Shown piece by piece: positions 1 to 11,059 of a DNA stretch of 64,000 nt (the stretch's first letter is position 1; the number at the start of each line of letters is the position of its first letter). This DNA comes from Epiperipatus broadwayi. Taxonomy: Eukaryota; Onychophora; Udeonychophora; Euonychophora; Peripatidae. The stretch spans positions 16,361,490 to 16,425,489 of the forward strand of contig JAQFVV010012400.1 in assembly GCA_028023455.1 (NCBI GenBank). The letters run 5' to 3'. The notes under the pieces were generated by a model that did not search any database, was not told the DNA's origin, and was given only the letters and a program-made list of their open reading frames with translations. Both the position numbers and the translations under genes were made by a program.

Positions 1-1708
1 ATATGGCTAAACTAAAAAAGAAATCAGATAGTACAGTTTGGACTATTTGAATCTAGGATTTGTCCTGCCATTATCAAACAAACATTTACCAATGTGCCTC
101 ATATGCAAAAAAATCTTTAGCAATGATGCTATGAAACATCAAAACTAGCAGATCACTAGAACAGAATTCACCCTGACAAAAAAAAAAAAAAGATTTGTCA
201 TACTTTCAATAAAGATAAAATTTGGATGAAAACTATGATAGATAATGTTTGTTTCATTATCAAAGCAAAATGATGACGGATTAAGGGCATTATACAACAT
301 AGTCCTATTCATTGCAAAGTCTGGCAGGCCACCCACCATAGGGGAGAAACTGATTCTAGCAGCTGCCGGGAGGTTTTGAACATTGTACTCCACAAACTTG
401 CACAGGATGCTATAAAAAGGATTCTGATGACAATACAGTTCAAAGATATATCAACAAAATGAGTCATGAAGTGGAAAACTGTTTGTGTAATCATTTGCAA
501 AAAAAAAAAAATGTTTTTTTCCCTACAATTGAACAAGTCAACATTACTCAGTAATGAAGCTTTGTTGCTGACATATAGTCACTTTATTCAAGATCAGAAA
601 GTGCACGAAAAGCTTATTTTTGCTAGAACTTTTAGAAATTGACACCAGAGGTAAATCAATGTTTAATTTAATTGAGGTATTTTCCAAGGCAAAAGTGATT
701 CCATTGATAAATATATCTGTTGTGACAGATAGAGCACCAACTTAATTGGTCATTATCGCAGTTTCATAAGTTGCCTAAAACAACAACACGTATCTGAAGT
801 GCTTGCAGTTCACTGCATAATCCATAGACAACATTTAGTAGCCAAGAACTTTAATGAAAAATTGCATCAATCACTTCCGTTTGTTATAACAGCTGTAAAC
901 AAAATTCAAAGTAATGCTTTGAACACTAGATTGTTCACTCAATTATGCGAGAAAAGTGACAAAGCTTTCTAGGTATTGGTTCTCCATACTGAAGTCCACT
1001 GCTTTCCAAAGGTTTACGTTTGGTGAGATTTTTTGCACCTTTTCTATCTGTTTTATAGTTTTTGGAAGATGAGGATTCCAGTTTGAAAGAAACTTTACTT
1101 AAGAGTAAAACAGATACTGTTTATTTAACTGACTTATTTGGCAAATTTAATGATATTAATTTACAATTGGAAGGAAACAATTTGAATCTCATCAAAGCAA
1201 AATCAGTCATATCGCTTTTGTTGTCAGACTAATATTTTTATGAAGATCTGAGCTTTCCCAGTTCCCCAAATTATTTAAGATAGGCACAATCCAAGAAGAA
1301 AACATCTTGCTGTACGTCTTGGAGGCTCTTCACTTAGATTTCAAAATTATGTTCGAAGATATTCTACCAACTGGATTGGATAATAAGCCTATATACTATT
1401 AGTGCAGAACCAAATATAATTTTGCAAGATAAATTGATAATCATCAGCAAGAATGAGGATCTCAATGTACAATTCAAAAGTTTTGCCTGTAACAAGATAT
1501 TCCATTTCTGTACCCGGATAAAAAGTATGTGCTGCCATTTCCATCATTGCATCTGGTAAAGAGAGTCTTCGGTGTAATTTTAAACCTACTTCAGAACAGT
1601 CATCGATTGCATATCACTGAATGTGGAGATTTGAGAATGCAATTCACTAATTTGAAACTGGGCATAGATCAATTGTTGACAGATCATCAGCTGCACCCAT
1701 CTCATTAA
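1..1708 (+). pseudogene. Decayed hAT transposase, SCAND3/ZBED5-like
   Basis: This is a broken hAT-superfamily transposase of the SCAND3/ZBED5/FAM200 type; intact relatives excise and reinsert DNA in the nucleus. Reading moves between three frames. In order: an ATG at base 3 followed by a Lys-rich start; a zinc-finger piece LPMCLICKKIFSNDAMK (about 86-136); NTVQRYINKMSHEVENCL (about 431-490); DTRGKSMFNLIEVFSK (about 640-687); the catalytic-core piece VVTDRAP (about 720-740); CIIHRQHLVAKNF (about 811-850), which matches the family's CHxxHRQHL block; NKIQSNALNTRLFTQLC (about 901-952); and the C-terminal end LLTDHQLHPSH followed by TAA at 1706-1708. Start and end fit a nearly whole coding span, but many frameshifts and stops make it non-functional. 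The left terminal repeat would lie outside the window, and I could not find the right one. The family call is firm; the exact clade is inference. Confidence 0.85.
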
Positions 1709-2205
1709 ATTCAGTTTTCAAAACTAATTTATTTGATATTCTTATTTTTATAATTCTGATTAGTCTTTCATTGTTGTAATTTTGTTGATGTCAGTTCTGT
1801 CTAAATATGTTGATTTTTTTCACTTCATTTTTATGATTAATAAAGTGATTCTAATATTTGTACTTCTTTTGAATTTACATATTTATTTCATAAATATCAA
1901 AAATTAAAAAAAAACTCTGCATGTATTTTTTTTGCTTTAATTTTTGTTAGTGCAGGTTTCAATATTAAATGTTACACAAGATAATACCATATTCTATAGT
2001 CCTTGTATCTTTTTTTATTAGTCATTAATTACAAGTGATTAAAACCAAAAGATTGATATCTACTGAAATATTTAATATTGAGTACAGTACAAATTTATTA
2101 ATTTGAGTAAGTAAAGTAAATGACTAAGTAGTTGATGGCTGCAAGTCACCTGTTTTGATTTAGTAGTTATTTGCAAATTACAAGAGAAATAGCAGTTCTC
2201 TTATA
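1709..2205. other. A+T-rich spacer after the hAT relic
   Basis: No coding or RNA gene is recognisable. It probably contains the decayed 3' untranslated part and terminus of the hAT element, but no terminal inverted repeat or target duplication could be identified. Confidence 0.5.
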
Positions 2206-2598
2206 AACACTAATGCCTTTTATATCATAGAGAATAAAATCCTAGATAATTTAATGATTTTTACACCATATTAACTTTCCATATACGGATTCAATAAAAT
2301 AATAGAAATCCTAGAAATATTTGCATTATTTTTGGCATCAGCACAGAAATACATACCTATACATTATTTTTTAGTAAGAGATAGAATCCTCAGAAGTATT
2401 TAATGCTTTTTATATCATAGAGAATAAAAAATCTTAGATAATTTAATGATTTTTACTCCATATTAACTCTCCATATACGGATTCAATAAAATAATAGAAA
2501 TCCTAGTAATATTTGCACTATTTTTGGCATCATCCCAGAAATACATACCTATATATTATTTTTTAGTAAGAGAGAATCCTCAGAAGATAAGTATTTGA
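2206..2598. repeat. Tandem duplication of about 195 bp, two units
   Basis: Unit 1 (about 2206-2400) and unit 2 (about 2401-2598) line up along almost their whole length. Both carry TTTTATATCATAGAGAATAA, then CCATATACGGATTCAATAAA, then AGAAATACATACCTATA and TTTTTTAGTAAGAGA. Differences are scattered substitutions and 1-2 base indels, so this is an old local duplication rather than an active satellite. Neither unit has coding potential. Confidence 0.85.
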
Positions 2599-4240
2599 CA
2601 GAGAGTCAATATCACTTTCATTAGCATATGAGAATAAATATCAGATCTATAATAAGTTTAAAAGGAATCAAATTGTTGGCTATTAATTATTTGTAATGTC
2701 AGAGTACAAAACTATTAAAGTGGTCATACATTAAAATGGGAGAATAAAATCTGCTGAATTAACAAAGTTCCAAAATCAAGAATGTTTAGAGAGATTAATA
2801 ACAAAACTAAAACAGAACAATGCTGAGCTTAACACATATCTGAATATGCGGTGTTAACCATTGGGAGCTTCTCATAAACAGAATACTTATGATTGATCTA
2901 ACAATTTCAAAACTATTAGTTTCTGAAGTGAATATTATAATTACAATATAGAGGAACACAAATAAAATATAAACCGTGCAGTAGAAAGATTTGTATAATG
3001 ACCCCAGAGCAAACCTATTAAACAAATTGGCTTTTATTATTTATCATAAGTATGTCATCCATATCATGGTATTATTTTGATCCAATCATTACTCTATACA
3101 GATAAATAACTCAGATTATCCCATGATAAAAATATTATCTCCAAATAATAACATTCTCTTTTAAGATGATAATGATCCAATTTTTATAGCCATAGCTTCC
3201 TATTATTTAATTTAAATATTAAGGAGTCCACTACAGGCCATTCTTGGCATCAAGTGACAACCATATCTTTTTATCAATATTTCTTATAAAACTTGAAGCT
3301 TTTCCTCTGACAAACTGACAATGTTTCACTATTCTATTGTTGCATAATTCCATTATTTATACAATGCACTGTCTAACATTAATATATATATATGTGTGTG
3401 CTTTTTGCTAAAAATATTTTCTTGCCTTAAGTATCCTGTCAATTTCTAATACAAAATAACAATGGAAATCTATTATTTAAGTTATGTTTGTGTATGTATT
3501 TATTTATAGACATTAGCAATTTATATAAGCATGAAACGGATAATCTAATATAAGAAACACTGGTCACTATTTCTACATGATTTCAATTAATGTATCAGTA
3601 GAGACAAAGAACATTTTTTGGACCCTGCTTCTTGAATTAACTTAAAAGTTTTGCAGAGTCACGTTTCTGACCAGGAAGTCCATTATACTACATGAATTTT
3701 GAAAGCCAAGTGGGTCAACTTTGGGTGATGAATTTTCTTTTGAATCTCAGTTCTCCATTAACTGTGACATAAATTGTGTTCTCCATTTGCAGAAATTAAA
3801 ATCTAGTACTAAACTTTTTCATCTTTTAAATTTTACAAATAATAAAAGAAAAAAAAAGTGCAAAATATTAAATAATTAATAAAAACTATTTTGATTTACT
3901 ATTATTATTATGTAATAGCTAAATGCACAAATACACAAAGAATAAAAATTGTTTTTATAAAAAATACAACTATAACGGTAAATATTAAAATAAAAACAAG
4001 CTTAAAATGAGGACTCATGACAAAAAATAAGATTTATAAACTAATTTAGATATCTATAATTATCTTCTAATTATAATTTATTTGTGAATACAAATTCTGG
4101 AGATATCCATTCTAATTTGATGTTTATCTGAGAGTTAAAAAAATTAAAATACTGCCTCTTTATTATAATAATTAGGATTTAAAATTAACATTCTTAATTA
4201 ATAATACATTGCTGTATAGTATAATGCCAAAATAAGAAAT
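2599..4240. other. Non-coding A+T-rich stretch
   Basis: Only short chance open frames occur. A (TA)n/(TG)n microsatellite lies near 3382-3401. No gene, RNA or repeat boundary is recognisable. Confidence 0.5.
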
Positions 4241-4248
4241 GTCTAAGC

Positions 4249-4673
4249 CAGGGATGCCCAACCCGGAGCTCGCGAGTCACATGTGGCTCGCGCAACCGTT
4301 TAATGTGGCTCCCATTGCACTCTTCAAGAAAAATTGATAAAATATTTTACGTTCCTTGACGCCACATGCACACACTAAAAAATAAACAATTTACAATACA
4401 AACGATAACGATATGCAGTGTCAGGTTTCACATTAAATAAAATATTTAAAATATACTTTTCCTGCAATTGTAATTTATATGTATGTTACCTAATTTTTAA
4501 TAAATAAAATGTATTTACATTTTTTTTTCTTTTTAACATATTGCACCAGTTTTTTTTTAGTTTGTGAATTATGTTTATAATGTAATATGAAAAATGCAAT
4601 ATATAATTGTGGCTCCCCAAATTTTTTTAAATTCTTAACTGGCTCGCGTCAAATTAAAGGTTGGACATCCCTG
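4249..4673. mobile_element. Non-autonomous hAT element (MITE), 425 bp
   Basis: The element is bounded by an exact 8-bp target-site duplication GTCTAAGC (4241-4248 and 4674-4681), the length made by hAT transposases. Its termini are inverted repeats: CAGGGATGCCCAACC on the left, and on the right the reverse complement of CAGGGATGTCCAACC (14 of 15 match). Sub-terminal GTGGCTC and CTCGCG motifs recur at both ends, as is usual for transposase-binding regions. There is no coding sequence, so it would have needed a transposase in trans. Both boundaries are seen directly. Confidence 0.95.
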
Positions 4674-4779
4674 GTCTAAGCTAATAGCAATAGAAGCACT
4701 TACAAACAAACAAACAAAAAAAGATATTCAATAAATAAAATTTTGTCTGCCTATTGCTGGATCAATTATCAGGTTCTAT

Positions 4780-4945
4780 TAAAACTCCCTTCAGCTACCC
4801 ACTCTTATCTCATACAACTGATACACATGACCACCCACACACGTGAAAAAGATAAATGATCTCTGATCTCCAATATGCGTATTTCATGCTAAACCAGGAC
4901 TCATTAGTTAAGCCAAATCATTATCTCCAGGCACATATATATATA
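4780..4945 (-). repeat. SINE-like dispersed repeat, family S1
   Basis: The reverse complement contains the block shared by all S1 copies: GGTTTAGCATGAAATACG, then ATCATTTATCTTTTTCAC, then a GTGTG stretch and TTGTATGAGATA. Other copies lie near 4985-5115, 17247-17560, 34310-34535 and 57282-57440. There are no open frames. Dispersed copies with a conserved body, and a tRNA-like head linked to the same body near 17.6 kb, suggest a short interspersed element. Confidence 0.7.
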
Positions 4946-4984
4946 ATCAGTGCTCGATTTATATTAAGATAACAAATTTTCAAA

Positions 4985-5115
4985 CTTTAATGAACAAAAT
5001 ACATATATTGGACATCATTTATCTTTTTCACATATGTGTGTTCATGTATATTGGTTGTATGAGATAGAATGGATAGCTGAAGGGATCTTGAAAGTCTGTA
5101 TTCAAATGCCCTCTA
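4985..5115 (+). repeat. SINE-like dispersed repeat, family S1 (3' half)
   Basis: This plus-strand fragment begins within the S1 body (CATTTATCTTTTTCACATAT). It continues through TTGTATGAGATAGAATGG and ends with a box-B-like TATTCAAATGCCCTCTAA. It lies just downstream of a minus-strand copy of the same family, so the pair forms a loose inverted arrangement. It is truncated at the 5' side. Confidence 0.65.
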
Positions 5116-8100
5116 ATTACCTCTAAACTACAAGTATATTAAAAAACAATTATACCTGTATTCAAATATTATAAGTTCTATTAAAAAAACAACTACCGAT
5201 TTATGTTTTGTTTCTATAAAAAATGGTTCAGTGCTGAATTACATAAAAAGATCATTTCTCTCACAGACAATATAAACTAAGTTTAATCATTTTTGGAATC
5301 CACATTTTAATCCTCTTTTAAAGTGGAATTTAATAAAACCTAACTGGAATCAATATATTAGATATCTTGAACAGAATATAATTTCTCCAATACTCTCTAA
5401 CTGTAATAGGTTTAACAAACTCATAACAACAGTTGCCGAGAAATTCATCTATCCCGTGTGGATATCAAAACCAGCAGAGCTCTTTATAGCCAACTTTTGT
5501 CTATCAAAGATTTGGAAATTGCTAACAAGCTTGTAAAAATCACTGGATAAACCCAGAAAAGAAAATAGAGAGATCATGAAGAAGCAAAATTTTATATAAT
5601 CTGATTATAAGGCCTATCATTTTAATGAAAGCCTGGTTAATCTAATAATATCTTTAAAAGATATACTATTGTTATTGCTAATGAAGTTACAAATCTCACA
5701 CACTAGACTTCTACACACAATATTGATAGAAATTAGAAATACATCAACAGAGCAGAATGATCCATTAAAATTAATCTGAAAAACTCTGTAAATGTTGAGA
5801 TGAACTTTATTTCTTTTAAATCGGGAAATGCTTCAGGAGCAGACAGCACACTTCCAGTTTCTAAATGTTAGCAACATTATTCATACAAACACTATTCCAA
5901 GAATTTGACAAAACCAAACTTAAAATCAAATCCAACAATGATTAAAAAAATTACCCACTCTATATCACAATTATAAGATCCTTATAAGCTTTTATTTTTT
6001 GATGGGAGGGGGAATCACCTTAGCAAGAATCCTCCCAATAAATGAAATTCACTTATCTGGGGTTAGTCTAGTACGAAGCCATTATGAACAAGTTTTATTT
6101 TTTATCTCTCATATTTAAAAAAGGTTTTAAAATAAATTAAAAATTGGCAATTTCATCTTATGATTCTGTTTAAAAAAACAGTCTTAATGCATTAAAAAAC
6201 CATTAAGTTACTTGACAAAATGCTCTTCAATAAAAAAATTCAAATGGTACCAAATGATAATCATAATAGATATAAAATTTTACAGTTTACCTCAAGAGTT
6301 AGTTCTTTCACTTTAATATACTCATATGTGATCTTCAAAACCAAAATTCAAGAAATTAGTCTATTCTGCTGTGATTGCTTTGACTTGTCAAATAAGATCG
6401 TTTCCTAGGAATGACGCTTCTTATTAAAATATGAAAATATTGGAAATCTTTTCCAAAATTTGGGATATTATTTCTAATTCAATGAATACAGTTTACTCAA
6501 ATACTCTTCTAAACAATAAGAAAAGATTGCACAATATGAATATAACCTTTTGCAGTAATAATTAGAACAACAATCCTAATTCATGTTATTTATGAGAACT
6601 TTGGATTAACTTATTTTCCTTATTTATTTAATGTTATATCAAAATTAATTTCTAGAAATAATCTATTGTAAAACTGGTAGGTATTATTTGGAGTTGTGAC
6701 AGAGACAGCTTCCTTATCATTAACACATTCTGCTGGAGAATACTGTGTCCCTGTTTGGATAAAAAGTTCCCACATTAAACTTCTAAATAGTCAATCAAAT
6801 ATTAACATGAGAAATATTACTGGCATACTCAACTTTGCAGAGGTTTCTATTCTTTTATTCCTCCAATAGATATCAGAAAGAAAATTTATTTCCCAAAATA
6901 TATCTATTAAGTAGATCCAACTTGCATAATTCAAGTAATTTCATCACTTGAGACTTAAATCAAAATCCACTTTTTGAATGTTCAATCAAGAATACAGAAT
7001 TGATGTAAAAAATAGAATTCTTATGAGGTTCTGAATGAAGCAAGTCAAGTCTCATCAACAAATTTCAAAACAATCCATGGTTCTGAGTCACCTATTTCAT
7101 AAATGGAATTTAATAGTCAATGATCTATGCAACTGTAGACAAATACATAAGCAACATAGTTAATGACTGTCATATCCATATATAGGCTACAGTGACAAGA
7201 GTGAAGGATTTAATAAAACCACTAATGAATTTATCTCTTGGTTGGAATCTTAACAAGCTGTTTTATATATTATTAATAGTTAAGCTGTCTGTAAATAAAT
7301 AAATTATACTCTTCCCACTATCTTTCTTCCATTAACTTTTCACATTCTATTATCCAGCTTTTTCTGTTTTTTTTTTCCTTTTCCCCAATTCTAGTGGATT
7401 CTAATGAAAGGCAAATATAGGCTAATACTTATGATGTGTTATCTTAAACAGTCATATTAGAAAAAGTCTCAATCTATTACTGTATGTTTAATTTTCGTAT
7501 TTGTTCATTTTTAATTTTTATCTATTCTCAAAATATTGATTAGACTAAGTACATAACACAACAGTAACATAAAAGTCAGATGCTAAATCTAATCTCATTT
7601 TCTTTTTAGGTTAAAAAAAAGACAAAAGTTTCATTCTTCATTAAAGGTTGCTATGATGAAGACAGTTTCTTTGTTAATAGTTAATTTATAATATTTTAAG
7701 TCTCAATCCATCTTAAAAGCAAAACAAATAAGGCTCATTAAGCTCAAAGTTCTCATTAATACTTTTTAATTAATTAGTAATACCAAACTATTTTAAAAAG
7801 TAAAGAAAATAGCACTGGGAGTAATACAATCAGATCTTTTTAAAAAATAAACCACCTTTATTTCATATACAAGCTTGGTCAATGTTTTTTATTTTATTTT
7901 TCTAGTAAATATCAACTATATCTGATATAGTTTGATCACTATTAATCAGAACAAGTAGTTCTCAAACCTCTTCAGACTAATCAGTTTTTTTTTTTTTTGT
8001 AATTAATGGCTGCCACTCAATAATAATGAAAAAATAACTGTAGAAACTTTTAAAAAGTATGACTACACTATAATGTATACTTATAAAGAAGATTACTTTT
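5116..8100. other. Non-coding A+T-rich stretch, no recognised element
   Basis: Only short open frames occur, up to about 62 codons, with no recognisable protein similarity and A+T-driven composition. No terminal repeats, RNA genes or TE domains were identified. Confidence 0.5.
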
Positions 8101-8116
8101 CTTACATACATTTTAT

Positions 8117-8358
8117 GATAATTTAAAATTGTAATTATAAATTTATTTAATGCACATTGATTACGTAAGTAGTATTTACTAAGGCAATAAACCTCAAAAG
8201 TGTGCGCTTGAAAATGTGATGGTAGGGACCTCTACAGGTCTTAACCACAAGCTTACGCTGGTTCCCCTCTTTTCTTCCAAAGTGTAGCTTGTGGTTAAGA
8301 CCTGTAGAGGTCCCTATGAAGTGCACATTCTTGAGGTTTATTGCCTTAGTAAATATTA
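8117..8358. repeat. Foldback (hairpin) element, family F1
   Basis: Two long inverted arms (about 8161-8252 and 8287-8367) surround a 34-nt spacer. Shared arm segments include TTTACTAAGGCAATAAACCT, GGACCTCTACAGGTCTTAAC and CACAAGC. The whole unit is flanked by a 16-bp direct repeat CTTACATACATTTTAT (8101-8116 and 8359-8374), although the right copy overlaps the arm. A related but diverged hairpin lies at 30661-30854. There is no coding sequence. It could be a MITE, or a snap-back retroposition product given the long flanking repeat. Confidence 0.85.
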
Positions 8359-8374
8359 CTTACATACATTTTAT

Positions 8375-8882
8375 TAAAATGAAGTTGTCTCATGTAATAG
8401 TCCAAATCTACAGCCCATGACAGTTATTAGCCCAATGATCTTAAATCCAGAAATACATTCCTCTGGCTGCAAACACTTGATGGTGCCATCCATTTTTCTC
8501 TTTTCATCCCCTAGATCATGGGACTACATAGGACTCCACTTGGATAACAAAACAAATGCATGATATAAAAATTAAATTTACTTTATGTATAAAAATATTT
8601 TCATTTGAAATCACAGAATTTTATGTAAATTGTAATCCATAACAAAATAAAAAATATATAATTCAAACTTGATATTTCAATGTATTTCTAATAAGCAAAT
8701 GTAAATATGTAAAACAAACAACCTATTCTTAACCACACTGCTTTCATCCAAATGATATTTAGAGTAACTGTGTATGGGCTATACAGATTATATTGCTTTA
8801 TAAAAATGATGCCTAGAATAACTTCATATAGTTTATAGGTTATGGATTATGTGACGAGTGGAGTAACAAAGACATAGAAACA
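8375..8882. other. Non-coding spacer between F1 hairpin and PLE cluster
   Basis: A slightly less A+T-rich patch (about 8400-8545) contains no recognisable gene. Nothing else is identifiable. Confidence 0.4.
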
Positions 8883-8889
8883 GGACATT

Positions 8890-9986
8890 TGGGGTTTTCC
8901 TGAAGATTTGTGATGATGGTGTTCTAATTGTATTTTTATATTGGACTATTTATATTTATATTGAATGTCTTAAAAAAAAAAGTTTTTTTATTTAAATATT
9001 CCAAATACATTCAAATGTTAGTAATAGCACATTAAACAGGTTAGTAAATGTACAACATTTCAAGAGGTTATTATTCTCCCCTTTCTTCAGGTGTTGCTGG
9101 TCTGACTAGTGACAGTACTAGCATGGGATTAAAACCTTGACCCTTAGGTTCTTAAATATTGAATTTTAATGTAATGCTTTAACATCCTGAAAAACAGTCT
9201 GTAGAAATTTCATATACTTATCTATGAGGTTCCTCCTGATTTTTCCATTTTTTCCATACATTATGTATAGTCACACTAGGTTGGCTTATGGGATTTTTTG
9301 TCATAATCATGTGAGCAGCTTCTTTAAATTTTCTTCTTTGTATCTTTTCTTCTCTATCCAATATTTTTTAATGTTCCCAATTGAACATATATTCATTGGC
9401 ACATAAATGGCCTGCTACCTTAGAGACATCTGTTTTCTTTCTTCTAATCATCAGCTTGTGTTCTTTCAAGCGCTTTTCAATGGGATGACTGGTCTAACCA
9501 ATATATGTTCTTCCACATTCATATGGTATTTCATAAATAGTTTTTTCTTTTCAGCATTTCAAGTTTAGGCTTTGTAGATGTTAGAATTCCTCATAGTGTG
9601 GTATGGCTCTGAAAAGCTATTCTGTTATACTAATTGCAGATTTTCTTTAATTTGTCTATTTTTGGAATGTATGGACACACTATAGTACCAATAATTGTCT
9701 TTTCTCTTGATGGTTCTTTTTGTTGTCTATTTAACGTTTTCTTAATAACAGCTGATGGATAACCATTTTTCATAAATGTTTGTTCTACATAGATCTTTAC
9801 TTTTTCCAAATCACTGGTTTCTGAACAAACCTCTTTTGCTCTGCCCATAGTGATAGGATAAATCCATGTTTTGTGTTTCTGGTGTGATTGGATGTATAGA
9901 CTAGGTATTTTCCTGAATGTGTAGGTTTTCAGTAAACTAATTTTGATTTTGCCATGAAGAGTCTTGTCACAAGAACATCTAAGAAT
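8890..9986 (-). mobile_element. 5'-truncated Penelope-like element, minus strand
   Basis: On the minus strand this copy begins inside the reverse-transcriptase C-terminal region at about 9986 and runs through the linker (KNGYPSAVIKKTLNRQQ, about 9720-9780) into a GIY-YIG endonuclease domain. That domain reads YECGRTYIG, then EKRLKEHK, in the reverse complement of about 9420-9535, and is closer to the family pattern than in the plus copy at 12.4 kb. The element ends in the 3' untranslated region at about 8890. At 9986/9987 it abuts a plus-strand PLE fragment, giving the head-to-head layout typical of Penelope-like elements. PLE proteins combine reverse transcription with GIY-YIG nicking. This copy is a pseudogene with stops. 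Confidence 0.88.
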
Positions 9987-10438
9987 AAAGAAGAAACTTT
10001 AAAGAAGCTGATCACGTGACAATGGCAAAAAGTCCCATAAGACAACCTAGTATGACTATACATAATGTACGAAAACCACTAATCAATTTTGCTCTTAGGA
10101 AAAAGTGGAGAAATCAGGAGGAACCTCATAGATAAATATATGAAATTTCTACAGACTGTTGCCTTTGGCAGGATGGCCCAATTGGTTAGAGCATTACCTT
10201 AAATTTCAATACTCAAGAATCTAAGGATCCAGGTTGGAATCTGATGCTAGTACTGTCAATGGTCAGACCAGTAACACCTGAAGAAGAAGGTAGAATAATG
10301 CCTCTCAAAATGTTGTGCATATATGCTATTACTAACAGTTGAATGTATTTGGAATATTTAAATAAAGTTATATTTTTCTAAAGACATTCAATACGCCTAT
10401 TAGATGATGGAAATAGTCCAATATAAAAATACAACTAG
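9987..10438 (+). mobile_element. 5'-truncated Penelope-like element, plus strand (3' end only)
   Basis: The sequence aligns with the last part of the plus-strand copy downstream (from about 12560 to 13019). It covers the very end of the coding region, the tRNA-like block, the hammerhead-like core and the terminal tail ending near GGAAATAGTCCAATATAAAA. It starts exactly where the minus-strand copy stops. No protein domain is complete. Confidence 0.85.
10167..10257 (+). other. tRNA-like block inside PLE 3' region
   Basis: Box A TGGCCCAATTGG is at 10174-10185, followed by GTTAGAGC, which completes a canonical D-arm pattern. A degraded box B, GGTTGGAATCT, is at 10232-10242. The spacing between the boxes (about 46 nt) is near that of a real tRNA, but the acceptor and T stems do not pair well. 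I read it as a pol III promoter-like module carried by the element, not a functional tRNA. Confidence 0.6.
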
Positions 10439-10904
10439 GATATTTGATACTTTAATTTATACATTACACTGCTCATGTATTAAGTTGTGAAAAAATATTT
10501 AAGTAAAATATAGCAAATTTGCTCAAGAAAAAAGTACTCGCACTTCTTATATAAATATCAAACAATAATACTATTCAATTTTTTTTTATAATTATTATTA
10601 CTAAATACTATTTGCCTTGTACTACCTTTCTTATAGCTCAGCTATAGATTGTATTATTATTTTTTAATAATTATACAAACTATTTTCTTGTGATGTCGCA
10701 CTAAGAAACTTTTGGCATTTGACAAATGATCCAACTTTTAATACCAGATACTAAGTTTATAGATAAAGCAGAGAATATATGTTTTAAAAAACTTTATTAT
10801 AATATAAGAGTAAATTAAGATCTTGTTTGTAAAATAGTTTGTAATATTCTTTTTTTTTTTTCAACTTATAAGCAAAATTATCCAAAATATAGAATTAATA
10901 TTAG
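10439..10904. other. A+T-rich spacer within the PLE cluster
   Basis: No domain or repeat is identifiable here. It separates the short plus-strand PLE fragment from the next inverted terminus. Confidence 0.4.
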
Positions 10905-10962
10905 TTTTATTTGTATTTTTATATTGGACTGTTTCCATCATCTAATATGAGTATTGAAAATC
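10905..10962 (-). mobile_element. PLE terminal fragment, minus strand (58 bp)
   Basis: The reverse complement matches the last bases of the PLE 3' terminus: TTCAATACTCATATTAGATG, then GAAACAGTCCAATATAAAAA. It lies immediately upstream of the longer plus-strand copy. Short inverted pieces of the same element at the 5' boundary are a known Penelope feature. Confidence 0.75.
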
Positions 10963-11059
10963 ACTCAAAATTGCCTTTAGAAGAAGCAGCATAATTACAC
11001 TGTAGAATAAAAAGAACACTTAACAAGTGACAAAAATTGAAGTCAAACATATACTATAA

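Noticed and set aside
3382-3401. Microsatellites here and at 35017-35034, 34050-34066, 45950 and elsewhere as regulatory sites
   Set aside because: Simple TA/TG/AAT repeats are common throughout and give no functional evidence.
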